This document shows, piece by piece, positions 1 to 8,071 of a DNA stretch of 40,179 nt (the stretch's first letter is position 1; the number at the start of each line of letters is the position of its first letter). The translations under genes were made by a program, and so were the position numbers. The notes under the pieces are model-generated. The model was not told the origin of the DNA. It worked only from the letters and a program-made list of their open reading frames with translations, and did no database searches. The stretch is from positions 1-40,179 of IMG/VR virus record IMGVR_UViG_3300038555_000008; one strand, 5' to 3'. Origin of the DNA: a virus.

Positions 1-204
1 TCATGCCGCAACGCCCGTCTCGGCGTGCTTGCTGGCCCGGTCAGCACGCCATTTGTTCATGAAATGTTCCACACGGTTTTTCAATCGCGCGCCGGGTTCG
101 CGTCCGCCGCGCAGGTCGCTGACGAGCCGCGGGTCGCGCACCGCCGCGCGGCCGAAGACCGTCGGCGGCATCGCCGATTCCTTCAGAAATGCCTCGATCC
201 GCTG
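1..204 (-). pseudogene. 3' part of host helix-turn-helix-like gene split by the prophage
   Basis: This is the downstream part of a small host gene; its stop codon is at 1..3. The readable product, from QRIEAFLKES onward (66 residues), has a compact helical look (RIEAFL...FGRAAVRDPRLVSDLRGGRE) resembling short Cro/XRE-like DNA-binding proteins. That function is inference. The reading frame runs into prophage DNA at 205. A TTG at 241..243 inside the phage end would keep the frame open but has no visible ribosome binding site. The first seven codons are at 38901..38921 on the other side of the prophage. Joining the two parts through CGCTG gives an in-frame 73-residue protein. Confidence 0.85.
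200..204. repeat. Target-site duplication, left copy (CGCTG)
   Basis: CGCTG sits directly against the prophage left end (TGTAGCC at 205). The same five bases sit directly outside the right end at 38899..38903. Mu-family transposition is known to duplicate 5 bp. Removing one copy restores the host reading frame, which supports this exact boundary. Confidence 0.93.
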
Positions 205-250
205 TGTAGCCGGCCAAAAATTCTGGCCAAAAACTCCGGCCAAAAATTCG
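205..250 (+). repeat. Prophage left end with three 13-bp transposase-site-like repeats
   Basis: After the terminal TGTAGCC come three head-to-tail 13-bp units at 212..224, 225..237 and 238..250: GGCCAAAAATTCT, GGCCAAAAACTCC, GGCCAAAAATTCG. The same 12-mer GGCCAAAAATTC recurs near the right end (38631..38642, 38779..38790). By analogy with the MuA binding sites at the ends of Mu, these are probably transposase binding sites. That is inference from position and repetition. The exact 13-bp spacing is tighter than Mu end-site spacing. Confidence 0.8.
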
Positions 251-288
251 CCTGATTATGTTAAATTTACACCCGCTGAAGCGGCATT

Positions 289-606
289 TCAAAGAGCGGT
301 GAAGGGCGCATAATCGATCTTGCAGGGCAGCCCCTTCACGCCCTGTTCCTCGAACCACAAACAGACGTCGTTGAGCTTGTCCCAGCCTCGCTGGCCCCAC
401 TCGTCTTTGTTCCGTTGATGCTGGCGAAATCCCTCCTCGCTGTTCTGCTGAAGGATGGCAATATCAGGGACGGGCTTGTCCTCTTGCTCCAGCATTACCG
501 CACTCGGGGATGAGAGACGTATCGGTCCCGGCTTCGTGCAGCTCGCGACAAAGATCGATGCGCTGGCGATCAGTAAGACCGTTATCGGGAATGCCCGCAG
601 TCGCAT
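289..606 (-). CDS. Rz1-like outer-membrane spanin lipoprotein
   Basis: 105 residues with a signal peptide ending in a lipobox-like VASC (about residues 15-18), so probably a lipoprotein of the outer membrane. It is the last gene of the lysis cluster and overlaps the upstream Rz-like gene by 143 bp in another frame. That overlap is typical of nested spanin pairs. The start ATG at 606 was chosen because it directly precedes the hydrophobic signal; the frame is open further upstream but without a signal. The mature part is charged (EEGFRQHQRNKDEWGQRGW) and longer than classical Rz1, with two more cysteines. The spanin role is inferred from topology and position. Confidence 0.65.
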   Translation of the reverse strand: MRLRAFPITVLLIASASIFVASCTKPGPIRLSSPSAVMLEQEDKPVPDIAILQQNSEEGFRQHQRNKDEWGQRGWDKLNDVCLWFEEQGVKGLPCKIDYAPFTAL

Positions 607-874
607 TGTCGAATTCCTCTCTTGCAGTGACCTCGGCCCGTCGCCGCGCTGCCGCGCGCTGGGCAGCCGAGGTGTCGGCCTGACGGCCCGTTCGCTCCAG
701 TTTCGCAGACGTCTTCGCCTCGTGCGAGTCGATGACATTGGCGTCATAGGTGCATTTGCCGATGCCGAGCACAGCGAGCAGAGCGACGATGGCGATCGCC
801 CATGCCAGCCACTTCGCGGGCTTCGCGTCCAGTGCGAACCACTCCATGAGCTTCAATGCGAAGGCCGCGATCAT
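464..874 (-). CDS. Rz-like inner-membrane spanin
   Basis: 136 residues. One transmembrane segment near the N-terminus (about residues 20-40, AKWLAWAIAIVALLAVLGIG) is followed by a charged helical stretch rich in Ala, Arg and Glu, which would extend into the periplasm. This is the shape of an i-spanin (Rz), which works with the lipoprotein encoded in the overlapping frame to disrupt the outer membrane at lysis. The start overlaps the end of the holin-like gene by 4 bp (ATGA). No sequence motif proves the role; topology, gene order and the embedded partner support it. Confidence 0.7.
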   Translation of the reverse strand: MIAAFALKLMEWFALDAKPAKWLAWAIAIVALLAVLGIGKCTYDANVIDSHEAKTSAKLERTGRQADTSAAQRAAARRRAEVTAREEFDNATAGIPDNGLTDRQRIDLCRELHEAGTDTSLIPECGNAGARGQARP

Positions 875-1221
875 GCCGCACCTCCGCCGTCATAGGCTTC
901 GCGCGCCGCGCGTTCGCCCACCGCCTCAAGGCTGCGCTCGCCCCAGCGGGCGCGCCAGCGGCCGACCGGGCCACCGAGGGAGAAAGCGAGGACGACGACG
1001 AATTGATAAGCGACCGCCATCAATGCGATCATGGCGATGATGTTGAGGCGCATCCGCTCGGTCGAGACGCTCCACCCGCCACGCCAGAGCAGCACAACGA
1101 GCGCGATCAACATGAGCGCGGCGACGATGCTGCCGATCCACATGCGGTCGATCATCCAGTGCCGCTTGGCCTCGGCCGGCGTGCGCGCGGCCAGCAGCTC
1201 ATAGGGGATGCCGCCGTTCAT
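871..1221 (-). CDS. Holin-like membrane protein (two transmembrane segments)
   Basis: 116 residues. The N-terminal cytosolic-looking part (NGGIPYELLAARTPAEAKRHW) is followed by two strong hydrophobic segments (about residues 26-47 and 59-82) and a basic C-terminus. It lies between the amidase and the Rz-like gene and overlaps both by 4 bp, the usual place for a holin that lets endolysin reach the wall. The ATG at 1221 was chosen over an upstream start because it overlaps the amidase TGA. I do not recognise a specific holin family. Confidence 0.65.
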   Translation of the reverse strand: MNGGIPYELLAARTPAEAKRHWMIDRMWIGSIVAALMLIALVVLLWRGGWSVSTERMRLNIIAMIALMAVAYQFVVVLAFSLGGPVGRWRARWGERSLEAVGERAAREAYDGGGAA

Positions 1222-1865
1222 CGCGGATCGATCCCGACCGACTGGAGCCACGACGCGACGTCGAAACACGGACATTCCTTCAGCCATTCGTTCGACGTGA
1301 TCTTGCCATCACCGTTCCGGTCGGGACTGGCGTCGCGGTGACCCATGATGCGCGCGGCGGGATAGGCGGCGCCCAGCTCGCGGCACAGCCATTCCATCGC
1401 CTTTTTCTGCGCGTCGGTGCGCGTGTCCTTGGCCTTGCCCTGGGCATCGAGCCCGCCGACGTAGACGATGCCGATCGAGCCGGTGTTGAAGCCCTCGACG
1501 TGTGCGCCGGGGATCGCCTCGTCCCGACCGACCTCGATCGTGCCGTCGAGTCGGATCACAAAATGATAGCCGATATCACGCCAACCGCGCCCACCCTTCG
1601 CTACCGGCGTCACATGCCAACGCTTGATCGTCGCGGCGTCGACATCCTGCCCCTCGCGCGTCGCGGTGCAGTGCAGGAAGACGCGGGTGACATTCTTGCC
1701 GGCGCCCTTGACGATGACGTCGGACAGCGGAGGCAGTGCTTCGCTGGGGGGAACGTCCAGCGTGGCCAGCAGCTTGTCGGCGGTCTCGTTGCCATAGATG
1801 CCATCATCGGTCGCGCCGACAGCGCGCTGGAGGCGCTTTGTCTTTTCGAGAAGGTTCACCGTCAC
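1218..1865 (-). CDS. Endolysin: N-acetylmuramoyl-L-alanine amidase with EF-hand-like loop
   Basis: 215 residues; GTG start. Residues 5-40 resemble a peptidoglycan-binding helical domain (LQRAVGATDDGIYGNETADKL). Residues 60-205 form an Amidase_2/T7-lysozyme-like domain: RVFLHCTATR (His65), GYHFVI (Tyr100), IMGHRDASPD (His176) and ECPCFDV (Cys198/Cys200). These fit the two His and one Cys zinc ligands and the catalytic Tyr of the family. It would cleave the bond between muramic acid and L-alanine at lysis. Residues 182-193 (DRNGDGKITSNE) match an EF-hand calcium loop between the last zinc ligands, which hints at calcium stabilisation (inference). Confidence 0.9.
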   Translation of the reverse strand: MTVNLLEKTKRLQRAVGATDDGIYGNETADKLLATLDVPPSEALPPLSDVIVKGAGKNVTRVFLHCTATREGQDVDAATIKRWHVTPVAKGGRGWRDIGYHFVIRLDGTIEVGRDEAIPGAHVEGFNTGSIGIVYVGGLDAQGKAKDTRTDAQKKAMEWLCRELGAAYPAARIMGHRDASPDRNGDGKITSNEWLKECPCFDVASWLQSVGIDPR

Positions 1866-1923
1866 TGCTCCGCCGGGAAGGTCATTTGCCTTGGCCTAGA
1901 CCTTCGCCTGGACGACGGCGCAC

Positions 1924-1937
1924 AGCCGCTGACGGCT
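1924..1937. repeat. 14-bp hairpin AGCCGCTGACGGCT between tail and lysis genes
   Basis: A 5-bp inverted repeat with a 4-base loop sits in the 74-bp gap between the last tail gene and the endolysin. The exact reverse complement (AGCCGTCAGCGGCT) occurs at 18708..18721 upstream of the protease gene and at 13885..13898 inside a tail gene. A variant (AGCCGCTAACGGCT) is at 29639..29652. There is no T-run, so a simple terminator is not supported. Confidence 0.4.
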
Positions 1938-1939
1938 TG

Positions 1940-2686
1940 TCACCGCCATTCCTCGACGGTCATGGCCCATTTGGTGGCGGCGGGATCTTCGCGCTCGAAC
2001 TGCTCCAGCTTGCGGAACAGCCCATAATGAACCGATGTGGCGAGTGGCGGATAATCCGGCCCCTCAACGACGAGCAGCGTCTTGCTCTCCCCCAGCTCCT
2101 CGACGATCTGCCACAGCTTGGCAAGGGCCGCGGTGTCAAGGTCCACGAAACGCCACTGGAATGAGGTTTTAACGACACCTTCATCGACCCCGAAACCACC
2201 ATCGGCAAGCGAGACGACGCGCGACGTGTCGATCGGCATCCGCCCGCTGCCATAGGCATAGGGCCAATCGAAGGCGAGACCGACGATGACGCGGCCGATC
2301 TCAACTGGCGTCGTCGGTTGGTTCACCGTGAAGCGGAAATAGCGACCCGCGACCGGCGCCGGCAGGCGGGCGAAACAATGATAGCGGGTCCGGATGTTCC
2401 CCGCGAGCCACATCGGCTGCGCGTTGACGTGCGTGGCCGTCACTGCGCCGCCGAGCGCATCGATCGTCTGGATCGTCCACACGGCGTCGACGCGAGCATT
2501 GGTCGCGGCCAGGAAGAAGCTATCGATATTCTCGACGGCCTGCAGATCGATTTCAAACACCTGCGCACCCACGCCCGGTGCGACGCAGATTTCGCGGGGA
2601 GATTTGGTTTGGAGATTGTCGGCACCGCTCCAACCGGCAGCCGACGGGACGAAGGTGATCGGTTTCACGATCAACAGGCCGGGCAT
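1940..2686 (-). CDS. Tail-associated protein, probable distal tail/tail-tip component
   Basis: 248 residues, mostly beta-like with many aromatic and hydrophobic residues, no signal peptide. It follows the tail-tip gene cluster and precedes the lysis genes. The N-terminus (MPGLLIVKPITFVPSAAGWSG) and a middle with FRFTV and VIVGLAFDWPYAYGSGR suggest a jelly-roll-like structural protein. The C-terminus (TLLVVEGPDY...TVEEWR) looks like the kind of tail protein that ends by addressing an outer surface. I do not recognise a named family; the role comes from position. The ATG overlaps the upstream TAA (TAATG). Confidence 0.5.
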   Translation of the reverse strand: MPGLLIVKPITFVPSAAGWSGADNLQTKSPREICVAPGVGAQVFEIDLQAVENIDSFFLAATNARVDAVWTIQTIDALGGAVTATHVNAQPMWLAGNIRTRYHCFARLPAPVAGRYFRFTVNQPTTPVEIGRVIVGLAFDWPYAYGSGRMPIDTSRVVSLADGGFGVDEGVVKTSFQWRFVDLDTAALAKLWQIVEELGESKTLLVVEGPDYPPLATSVHYGLFRKLEQFEREDPAATKWAMTVEEWR

Positions 2687-3048
2687 TACAATCTCCTCAG
2701 GACGGTGATTTTAGTCCCGCCGGTGTCATCGATCTCGTCGGCGCCCAGGACGAACACATCGACTCCTTCGGCATAGCCGCCCTTGTCGGCCGTCAGCGTG
2801 ACGACCTTGCCGATCATTTCGACCTGCAGGCCGGGGACGCGGAGTATCTCGACGACGAGCGGGCCGGGACGGAAGGCGAGTTGTCGCGCCGCCTCGGCGA
2901 CCGCGTCAGCCTTTAGCGCGAGCGCGCTGGAGATCGTCGTGTCGATCGCGATCGTGCCCCAGATCGCGGCTGCGACCGGATCGGATGCGATCGCTGAAAT
3001 CTCCTCGCTCGCGAGCCATTCGGCGAAATCGGGATCGACCTGTGTCAC
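2686..3048 (-). CDS. Hypothetical tail-operon protein
   Basis: 120 residues beginning GTG (TQVDPDFAEWLASEE). The GTG at 3048 overlaps the TGA of the upstream lipoprotein gene by 4 bp, which fixes the start; the frame is open further upstream but would then overlap the upstream gene heavily. The first half is Ala-rich and helical; the second half is beta-like (VVEILRVPGLQVEMIGKVVTLTADKGG). I recognise no family. Its place between a lipoprotein and a tail protein suggests a virion or assembly role. Confidence 0.6.
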   Translation of the reverse strand: MTQVDPDFAEWLASEEISAIASDPVAAAIWGTIAIDTTISSALALKADAVAEAARQLAFRPGPLVVEILRVPGLQVEMIGKVVTLTADKGGYAEGVDVFVLGADEIDDTGGTKITVLRRL

Positions 3049-3365
3049 GGGTGCCACCGCCCCCACGCACAGTGGGCGACCTCGTGCCCGATCCATTCGG
3101 GCCGCCACTCTTTCACTGGATCGACGATGTGAACTTCGCACTCTCCGGGACGTATAATGGACCAGGCCATAAGGTCGCGATCGCGGTCGCGCAGAGCCGC
3201 GGCCGGGGCCTTAGCGCGGAGATCGGCTAGCGACGGATGGGTGACGATCGATATCGCGGGCCGAGCGCGCTCGAACTCTGCGCCTTCGAAGCGATAGCCG
3301 TCGCTGCCCTGCGCTTGGCACGCGCCGAGCAGCAGCGGGACAAGGATGCAGAGCCGGCGCATCAT
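3045..3365 (-). CDS. Small lipoprotein with HExxH metallopeptidase-like motif
   Basis: 106 residues. A signal peptide with lipobox LLGAC (Cys16) predicts a lipid-anchored protein in the cell envelope. Near the C-terminus is GHEVAHCAWGRWHP (HEVAH at 94-98), which fits the HExxH zinc motif of metallopeptidases; about eight residues follow, so a distant third zinc ligand would have to be His105 or lie upstream. The first ATG overlaps the upstream TGA (ATGA). Lying in the tail operon, it could process an envelope or virion protein, or exclude superinfecting phage. Function is inference; signal and motif are visible. Confidence 0.65.
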   Translation of the reverse strand: MMRRLCILVPLLLGACQAQGSDGYRFEGAEFERARPAISIVTHPSLADLRAKAPAAALRDRDRDLMAWSIIRPGECEVHIVDPVKEWRPEWIGHEVAHCAWGRWHP

Positions 3366-3679
3366 GGCGCAACCGGCTCAGGTGCAACCGGTTCAGGCTC
3401 GGCGACCTGAAGCCTCGCCAGCCGATCAAGCAGCGCGCCGAGGTCATAGGTCAGGATTGTGCGGATGCGCGAAATCCTGTTTCTCGTTTCGAGGTCCGCA
3501 CCGCCCACATCCACCAGCTCCAGCGCGGCCAATACAGCAGGGCAATCGAGCACGCCGTCCAGAGGCGCGAGTAGCGCCAACTCCGCGAGGCGCGCCGTCT
3601 CACGCTCCTGCCAAGCCGCGTGCCTCTGCTGATAGGTTAGCTGCTCAAGTTGATTCTTCTCTTCGGGGGTGAGTGTCAT
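3362..3679 (-). CDS. Hypothetical helical protein, possible tail-fibre accessory
   Basis: 105 residues. The N-terminus is strongly helical (LTPEEKNQLEQLTYQQRHAAW) and the C-terminus ends in a repeated PEPVAPEPVAP tail. It starts three bases after the stop of the 1462-residue tail-tip gene, the place where small fibre-assembly proteins often sit. I do not recognise a family, and no signal or membrane segment is visible. Confidence 0.55.
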   Translation of the reverse strand: MTLTPEEKNQLEQLTYQQRHAAWQERETARLAELALLAPLDGVLDCPAVLAALELVDVGGADLETRNRISRIRTILTYDLGALLDRLARLQVAEPEPVAPEPVAP

Positions 3680-3682
3680 GAT

Positions 3683-6600
3683 TTACTCCTCGGTTGTGAC
3701 GATGCTGATGCGCTGCGCCCCGCTGCCGCTGCCCCCGGTATACCCTCTGGACAGGGTGGCCCGAAATTCGCGGTCGCTGATCCCGCCAGCGCTGTCGGTG
3801 TAGGTGAACGACACGACAGAGACCGTCGTGATCGTCGCGTAGCCGTTAACTTCGTCGTATGGCACGGGCGGATAGCCAACGAATGTGGTTGTGGTTTGCG
3901 TCGTGGCGCCGCTCGCCACGTCGGCAAATGATCCACTCCCGATCTTGCGCGCCAGCGTCACCGTCGAATTGGGAACCGTGCCGCCTATCGTCCCATAATA
4001 GCTAAAGCCGCCGTCGCTGGACGACGCATTATAATTCGCAACGTCCGCGTTGAACGCAGACATCTGGGTCGGAAGATAGTCTTTGGTGTGCGTGTGCGTG
4101 TAGGTCCAGCTCACCGCCACAACGATCGGGTTGCCGTTTGTGCCAAACGGGCCGCAAATGACGCTCGCCGTGGTCGAAAGCTCCGACGTTTGCGCGGAGT
4201 TTTTGAGGACACCCGCAGACAGGCTCCCGCCGAAATATCCCGAACCGTCCTTTTTCAGCCACTGCGTCCCATTCGCTTCGGAACAGAGGTTTATCGCCAT
4301 TCTCGGGCCGAACCACTCGACGAATTGGTTGGTCGAGCCGAACCCGTTGCCGATGACCTTCATATGTGTACCGGTATCGACGACGATCCTTCCGTTCTGA
4401 ACGTGGAGATCGCCGTTCACCGTAACCTTGCCGGCGACGACCTCCAGCACGGTCGTCAGCCCCAGCGTGATCCGGTCGGCCGCCATATCGATAACGGTCG
4501 CCGTCGCGCCGTTGCTGTCGAGCGCGGTCATTTTGATCTGCGCATAGCCCGGCCCAGCGGCGACCCGCTGGAGCCAGCTGGCGAGGCGAGTATCGTGCGT
4601 TGCAAGCGTTGACGAGTGCGTCGCGACCGTCGCTTCAAGCGGGGCCAGAACGGTCTGGTCTCGGATTTCAGCCTGTGTCGCGGGGCGAACGCCCAGCTTG
4701 CGCCAAATAATAAGATTGGCGTCAGCGTTAGAGCCTAAAGCGTTCCAGTGGCTCATCAAGAAGAGGGAGAAGCGATCTAGCCCAGCAGTGGTAATCTTCA
4801 CCAGGCTTCGGAACTGATACGCGCGACCCGCAACGCCTGCACCCGGAGCCGTGCCCGACTGATCGGGGTTGGTGCTGAATGCGAAAGGCAAGTCCTGATA
4901 GGTATTCAATCCGCTGTCCCTCGGTCGGAAAAGAACGCCCGCGCCGGTCAACGATCCACTTACCAGAAAAATATCGGCCTCAAGGACATACCACCCTCCG
5001 CTTTGAACGGTCGGGTTGGAAAACATATCCTGCTGAACGTAAGCGTCGCCACCGGCAGGGGCAGGCAAGGCAAGCGCATAGCCGCCGTGCTCGTCAGCCG
5101 TGCGATACGCGCCTGCATATCCGTAGCCACCACCCCAATTGGGAGGCAGATGGCCTACGGTTCCGCTGGGATAATTGTCAAATCCGGGGTCCCTGTTCAA
5201 ATAGCCGGGGCCGACGCTCGCCGAAAGCACTGCGCTCTGCTGCGAAGCTGCTGCCTGTGCGGTCGCAATCGCAGCTTGAGCCGTGGAAATGTTGGCCTGT
5301 GTGTTCGCAGCGACCTCGCTGGTGATGTCGGTGACCTTTGCCGAACGAACGTAAACGAATAAGCCCCCGGCCGCAGTCAAATGGAGGTTGAAACCGATAA
5401 ACGGAGCCGCGGGAGACGCGCCGACATCGTATTCCCAAGTGTATTTTGCATAGCCGGACGAGCCGACATCAGCGTGTGATCCAACCCAACCCAGCCAAGG
5501 CCCGTTGGGCGCTCCTGCTTGTGTTGAAGCGAACGCGCTTACGCGCAATTCATTGCCCGCGCCGTTACACCGCGCAACGACCTCGATGCGGTAACGGTGC
5601 CCCGGCGTAGCCGGGAAGGACCAATTAGGATGGAATTCACCCACTCCGGCGAAGACGGACATAACGGGGATGCCGCCGTTGTCATTGTCCGTCTGGAAAC
5701 CTGCAAAACCTACGCCAGCGTGGGGCCATACCGCGTAGTAATCGGTGCCTCCCGACATATCCTCGGGGTGCGTCTGGGCGAGCGCATTCTTGGCAGCATC
5801 GCGATAGGATGCTGTCAGCGTTTCGCTGGAGGACGCCACCGCTGCCGCCGCATTAGCTGCTGCGGCTTGCGTTGTCGCGATTCCCGCCTGCGTGGTTGCA
5901 GCAACCTCACTGGTGACATCGCGGATGCTACACTCGATGAATTCGGTGATGCTAGGACCAGTTGCATCGTAGCCTGCAAGGCCGACGACATTCATCTTGG
6001 CTCCGCTGACATATCCGGGGATCGCCGATCCCAGCACGTCAATCGTGCGCGTTACAATCGCCCCTGCGGACTCACTATAGGGAACCCCGTTGATGAGCCA
6101 GCCTATTAGACCGATTTCATTCCCATCGGCATCCCAAAGATTCTGCCCCAAATATGCATGGTTGCTGCCGGCCGGAACCGAGGTCATCTTGTAGCGCAGC
6201 GTAAACCGGTAAGTTTTCGCGGGATCGATAGGCATCCGCCACGTTGACTGGACCGAACACGCATCCGCACCGATTGCCTGCCCGCCAGAAAAGACCACCG
6301 AACCGCCCCAGCTCGACCTGCTGATCCATTGACTCGGGTCCGTAAAATCTCCGGGGTAGGTGGCTGAAGCGGCATCCTGAGCGGCGCCGCGGTAGGTCGC
6401 GCTCAAGGTCGCGCTGGTCGCCGCCGAGCTTTCCGCGTCCGATGCCTCTACCGCTTTGGCGGTTGCGACCGTGGCCGCATCACCCGCTGTGACGGCGTCG
6501 GCCTGCGCGGCGCTCGCGAAGCCCGCTGCCTCGTCACGCTTGGTCGAGGAAATCGATGCAAAGCCCTCGGAAGCCGAGGCGGCCGCAAGGGCATCATCCT

Positions 6601-8071
6601 TGGCCTGCGCTGCTGCTGCCGCTGCTGCGCTCGCCGACGCGGTATCGCCATAGGTAGCGAATAGCGCCGCAATATCGGCTTCCGCTTCCTCGACCTTGCC
6701 GGTGAACTCGGCGGTCGTGAACGGGCCGACGTTGCTGGTGTTGAACGCTGTGCCCTTGGAAGTGACCAGATCATCCTCGGTCAGCGGATTGCCGGCCCCG
6801 TCCTTCAAATTGCCCGGATTTTCGTCATCGCCGATCGTTGCTCCGTCCGTGGCGCCACCCTCGGCGGGCTTCAGATCTTCCAGCGGCGTGCCGTCGAGGT
6901 AAGAGACATCGTCAGCCAGGATGACAGCGGCGGAAATTTCGCTGTCGCCGTGGACACGGTGATTGCGGCGATAACCCACCTTGCGCGTCTTGACGGGTGG
7001 CAGCTGCCGTTCACGGGCGATGAAAATGGCCTGAAACGACGCTACCGGAGCGCCCCATGCCCATTCGCCGATGCGGACCGTCGCGTCGGGCTGGAGCACC
7101 CAATAAAGCGACACGCCCAGCAAGAGGCGGTCGATCGCCTGTGCGACGGTGTCGGTGCCGACTGCAATGTGGACACCGCAGGGCGCGGGCCGCAGCGCCT
7201 CCGCTGCGGCCAGATCGGCGAGGGCAGGCCCGCCGACCGCCGCCAGCATCTTCGCAACAATCCCCGCCGCCGTCTCCGAATAACCCCCGCTGTTTTCGCC
7301 ACGGATGTCAGCCGTCAGCGGCCCCGCGGGCACGGTCCACCATTTGACGCAGGCAATCGACGGCGCGGCCACGCATCCGCCGTCGGGCGCATCCGCCGCC
7401 TGGAGCGCGGTGAACGTCGCAGCCACGTTGCCCTGCCACGGCAGCTCGACGATGGCCCCGGCGCGGCCCTTGTCGCGCACGGCGTCGAACGCGCCGATCG
7501 GTTTCGACGGATCGCCGAATTCATAGATATTGCTGGCCTTGTCGAGCAAACCACCCTCGACATCATAGACTCGACCCCAGCTTCGCCGCTTGGGCCTGCC
7601 TGTCGCCTCGGACGGTCCCTCGATCCCGCCCTCGCCGGTAAAGCCTGCGCCAAGCAGCGGCTTGTCGAGCAACTTGCTGGGGTCGGCGATCGTGAGCTGC
7701 AGCTGCCCCTCGTTCACCACGACGTCGGCGACGGTGCCCGTCAGACGCCGGATGAGGACGCCGCCCTCTTCGCCTGCGTCGATCGTGATCGCGGCATCGC
7801 GCCAATAATATCCGAGCAGCTCGGTCATCAGCGACGACGCGCCGGGAACGAAACCAATCTCGCCGTTCGTCGGCACCGTTCCGCCCGTCCAGCCATTGTC
7901 GTCAAATCCGAACGCCGCGCGAAAACGCGGCATGGCGACGACGCCGGCATGATAATTCTCGGCCGCGCGGCGATAGGGCGTGTCGGTGCCCCCGCCGGCA
8001 AGACGAACGGTGACCGCGTCGCCGGTATCTGCCCGCCGCGGCTGGACGTCGATGAACGCGATCTCGCTCAT
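3683..8071 (-). CDS. Tail-tip / receptor-binding protein, multi-module (1462 residues)
   Basis: Residues 1-390 form a baseplate-hub-like region (SEIAFIDVQPRR... VTVRLAGG...), as in long-tailed phages where the tail tip is fused to host-specificity parts. Residues 470-570 are an Ala/Ser/Thr-rich linker. Three modules follow at about 571-718, 770-915 and 955-1128, each rich in Trp, Tyr and Gly and ending at related spacers (TSEVAATTQAGIATTQAAA, TSEVAANTQANISTAQAAI). They look like carbohydrate-binding or Ig-like folds. Residues 1130-1290 resemble lambda J/DUF1983-type C-termini (DLHVQNGRIVVDTGTHMKV). The last 170 residues are beta-rich and probably contact the receptor. It overlaps the tape-measure gene by 4 bp. 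Confidence 0.8.
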   Translation of the reverse strand: MSEIAFIDVQPRRADTGDAVTVRLAGGGTDTPYRRAAENYHAGVVAMPRFRAAFGFDDNGWTGGTVPTNGEIGFVPGASSLMTELLGYYWRDAAITIDAGEEGGVLIRRLTGTVADVVVNEGQLQLTIADPSKLLDKPLLGAGFTGEGGIEGPSEATGRPKRRSWGRVYDVEGGLLDKASNIYEFGDPSKPIGAFDAVRDKGRAGAIVELPWQGNVAATFTALQAADAPDGGCVAAPSIACVKWWTVPAGPLTADIRGENSGGYSETAAGIVAKMLAAVGGPALADLAAAEALRPAPCGVHIAVGTDTVAQAIDRLLLGVSLYWVLQPDATVRIGEWAWGAPVASFQAIFIARERQLPPVKTRKVGYRRNHRVHGDSEISAAVILADDVSYLDGTPLEDLKPAEGGATDGATIGDDENPGNLKDGAGNPLTEDDLVTSKGTAFNTSNVGPFTTAEFTGKVEEAEADIAALFATYGDTASASAAAAAAAQAKDDALAAASASEGFASISSTKRDEAAGFASAAQADAVTAGDAATVATAKAVEASDAESSAATSATLSATYRGAAQDAASATYPGDFTDPSQWISRSSWGGSVVFSGGQAIGADACSVQSTWRMPIDPAKTYRFTLRYKMTSVPAGSNHAYLGQNLWDADGNEIGLIGWLINGVPYSESAGAIVTRTIDVLGSAIPGYVSGAKMNVVGLAGYDATGPSITEFIECSIRDVTSEVAATTQAGIATTQAAAANAAAAVASSSETLTASYRDAAKNALAQTHPEDMSGGTDYYAVWPHAGVGFAGFQTDNDNGGIPVMSVFAGVGEFHPNWSFPATPGHRYRIEVVARCNGAGNELRVSAFASTQAGAPNGPWLGWVGSHADVGSSGYAKYTWEYDVGASPAAPFIGFNLHLTAAGGLFVYVRSAKVTDITSEVAANTQANISTAQAAIATAQAAASQQSAVLSASVGPGYLNRDPGFDNYPSGTVGHLPPNWGGGYGYAGAYRTADEHGGYALALPAPAGGDAYVQQDMFSNPTVQSGGWYVLEADIFLVSGSLTGAGVLFRPRDSGLNTYQDLPFAFSTNPDQSGTAPGAGVAGRAYQFRSLVKITTAGLDRFSLFLMSHWNALGSNADANLIIWRKLGVRPATQAEIRDQTVLAPLEATVATHSSTLATHDTRLASWLQRVAAGPGYAQIKMTALDSNGATATVIDMAADRITLGLTTVLEVVAGKVTVNGDLHVQNGRIVVDTGTHMKVIGNGFGSTNQFVEWFGPRMAINLCSEANGTQWLKKDGSGYFGGSLSAGVLKNSAQTSELSTTASVICGPFGTNGNPIVVAVSWTYTHTHTKDYLPTQMSAFNADVANYNASSSDGGFSYYGTIGGTVPNSTVTLARKIGSGSFADVASGATTQTTTTFVGYPPVPYDEVNGYATITTVSVVSFTYTDSAGGISDREFRATLSRGYTGGSGSGAQRISIVTTEE

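Noticed and set aside
1-243. Intact 80-residue gene starting at TTG 243
   Set aside because: The first 13 residues are encoded by prophage end repeats and there is no binding site; the true start lies beyond the prophage at 38921.
212-250. Tandem repeats as a CRISPR array
   Set aside because: Units are contiguous 13-mers with no spacers and lie at a transposon end.
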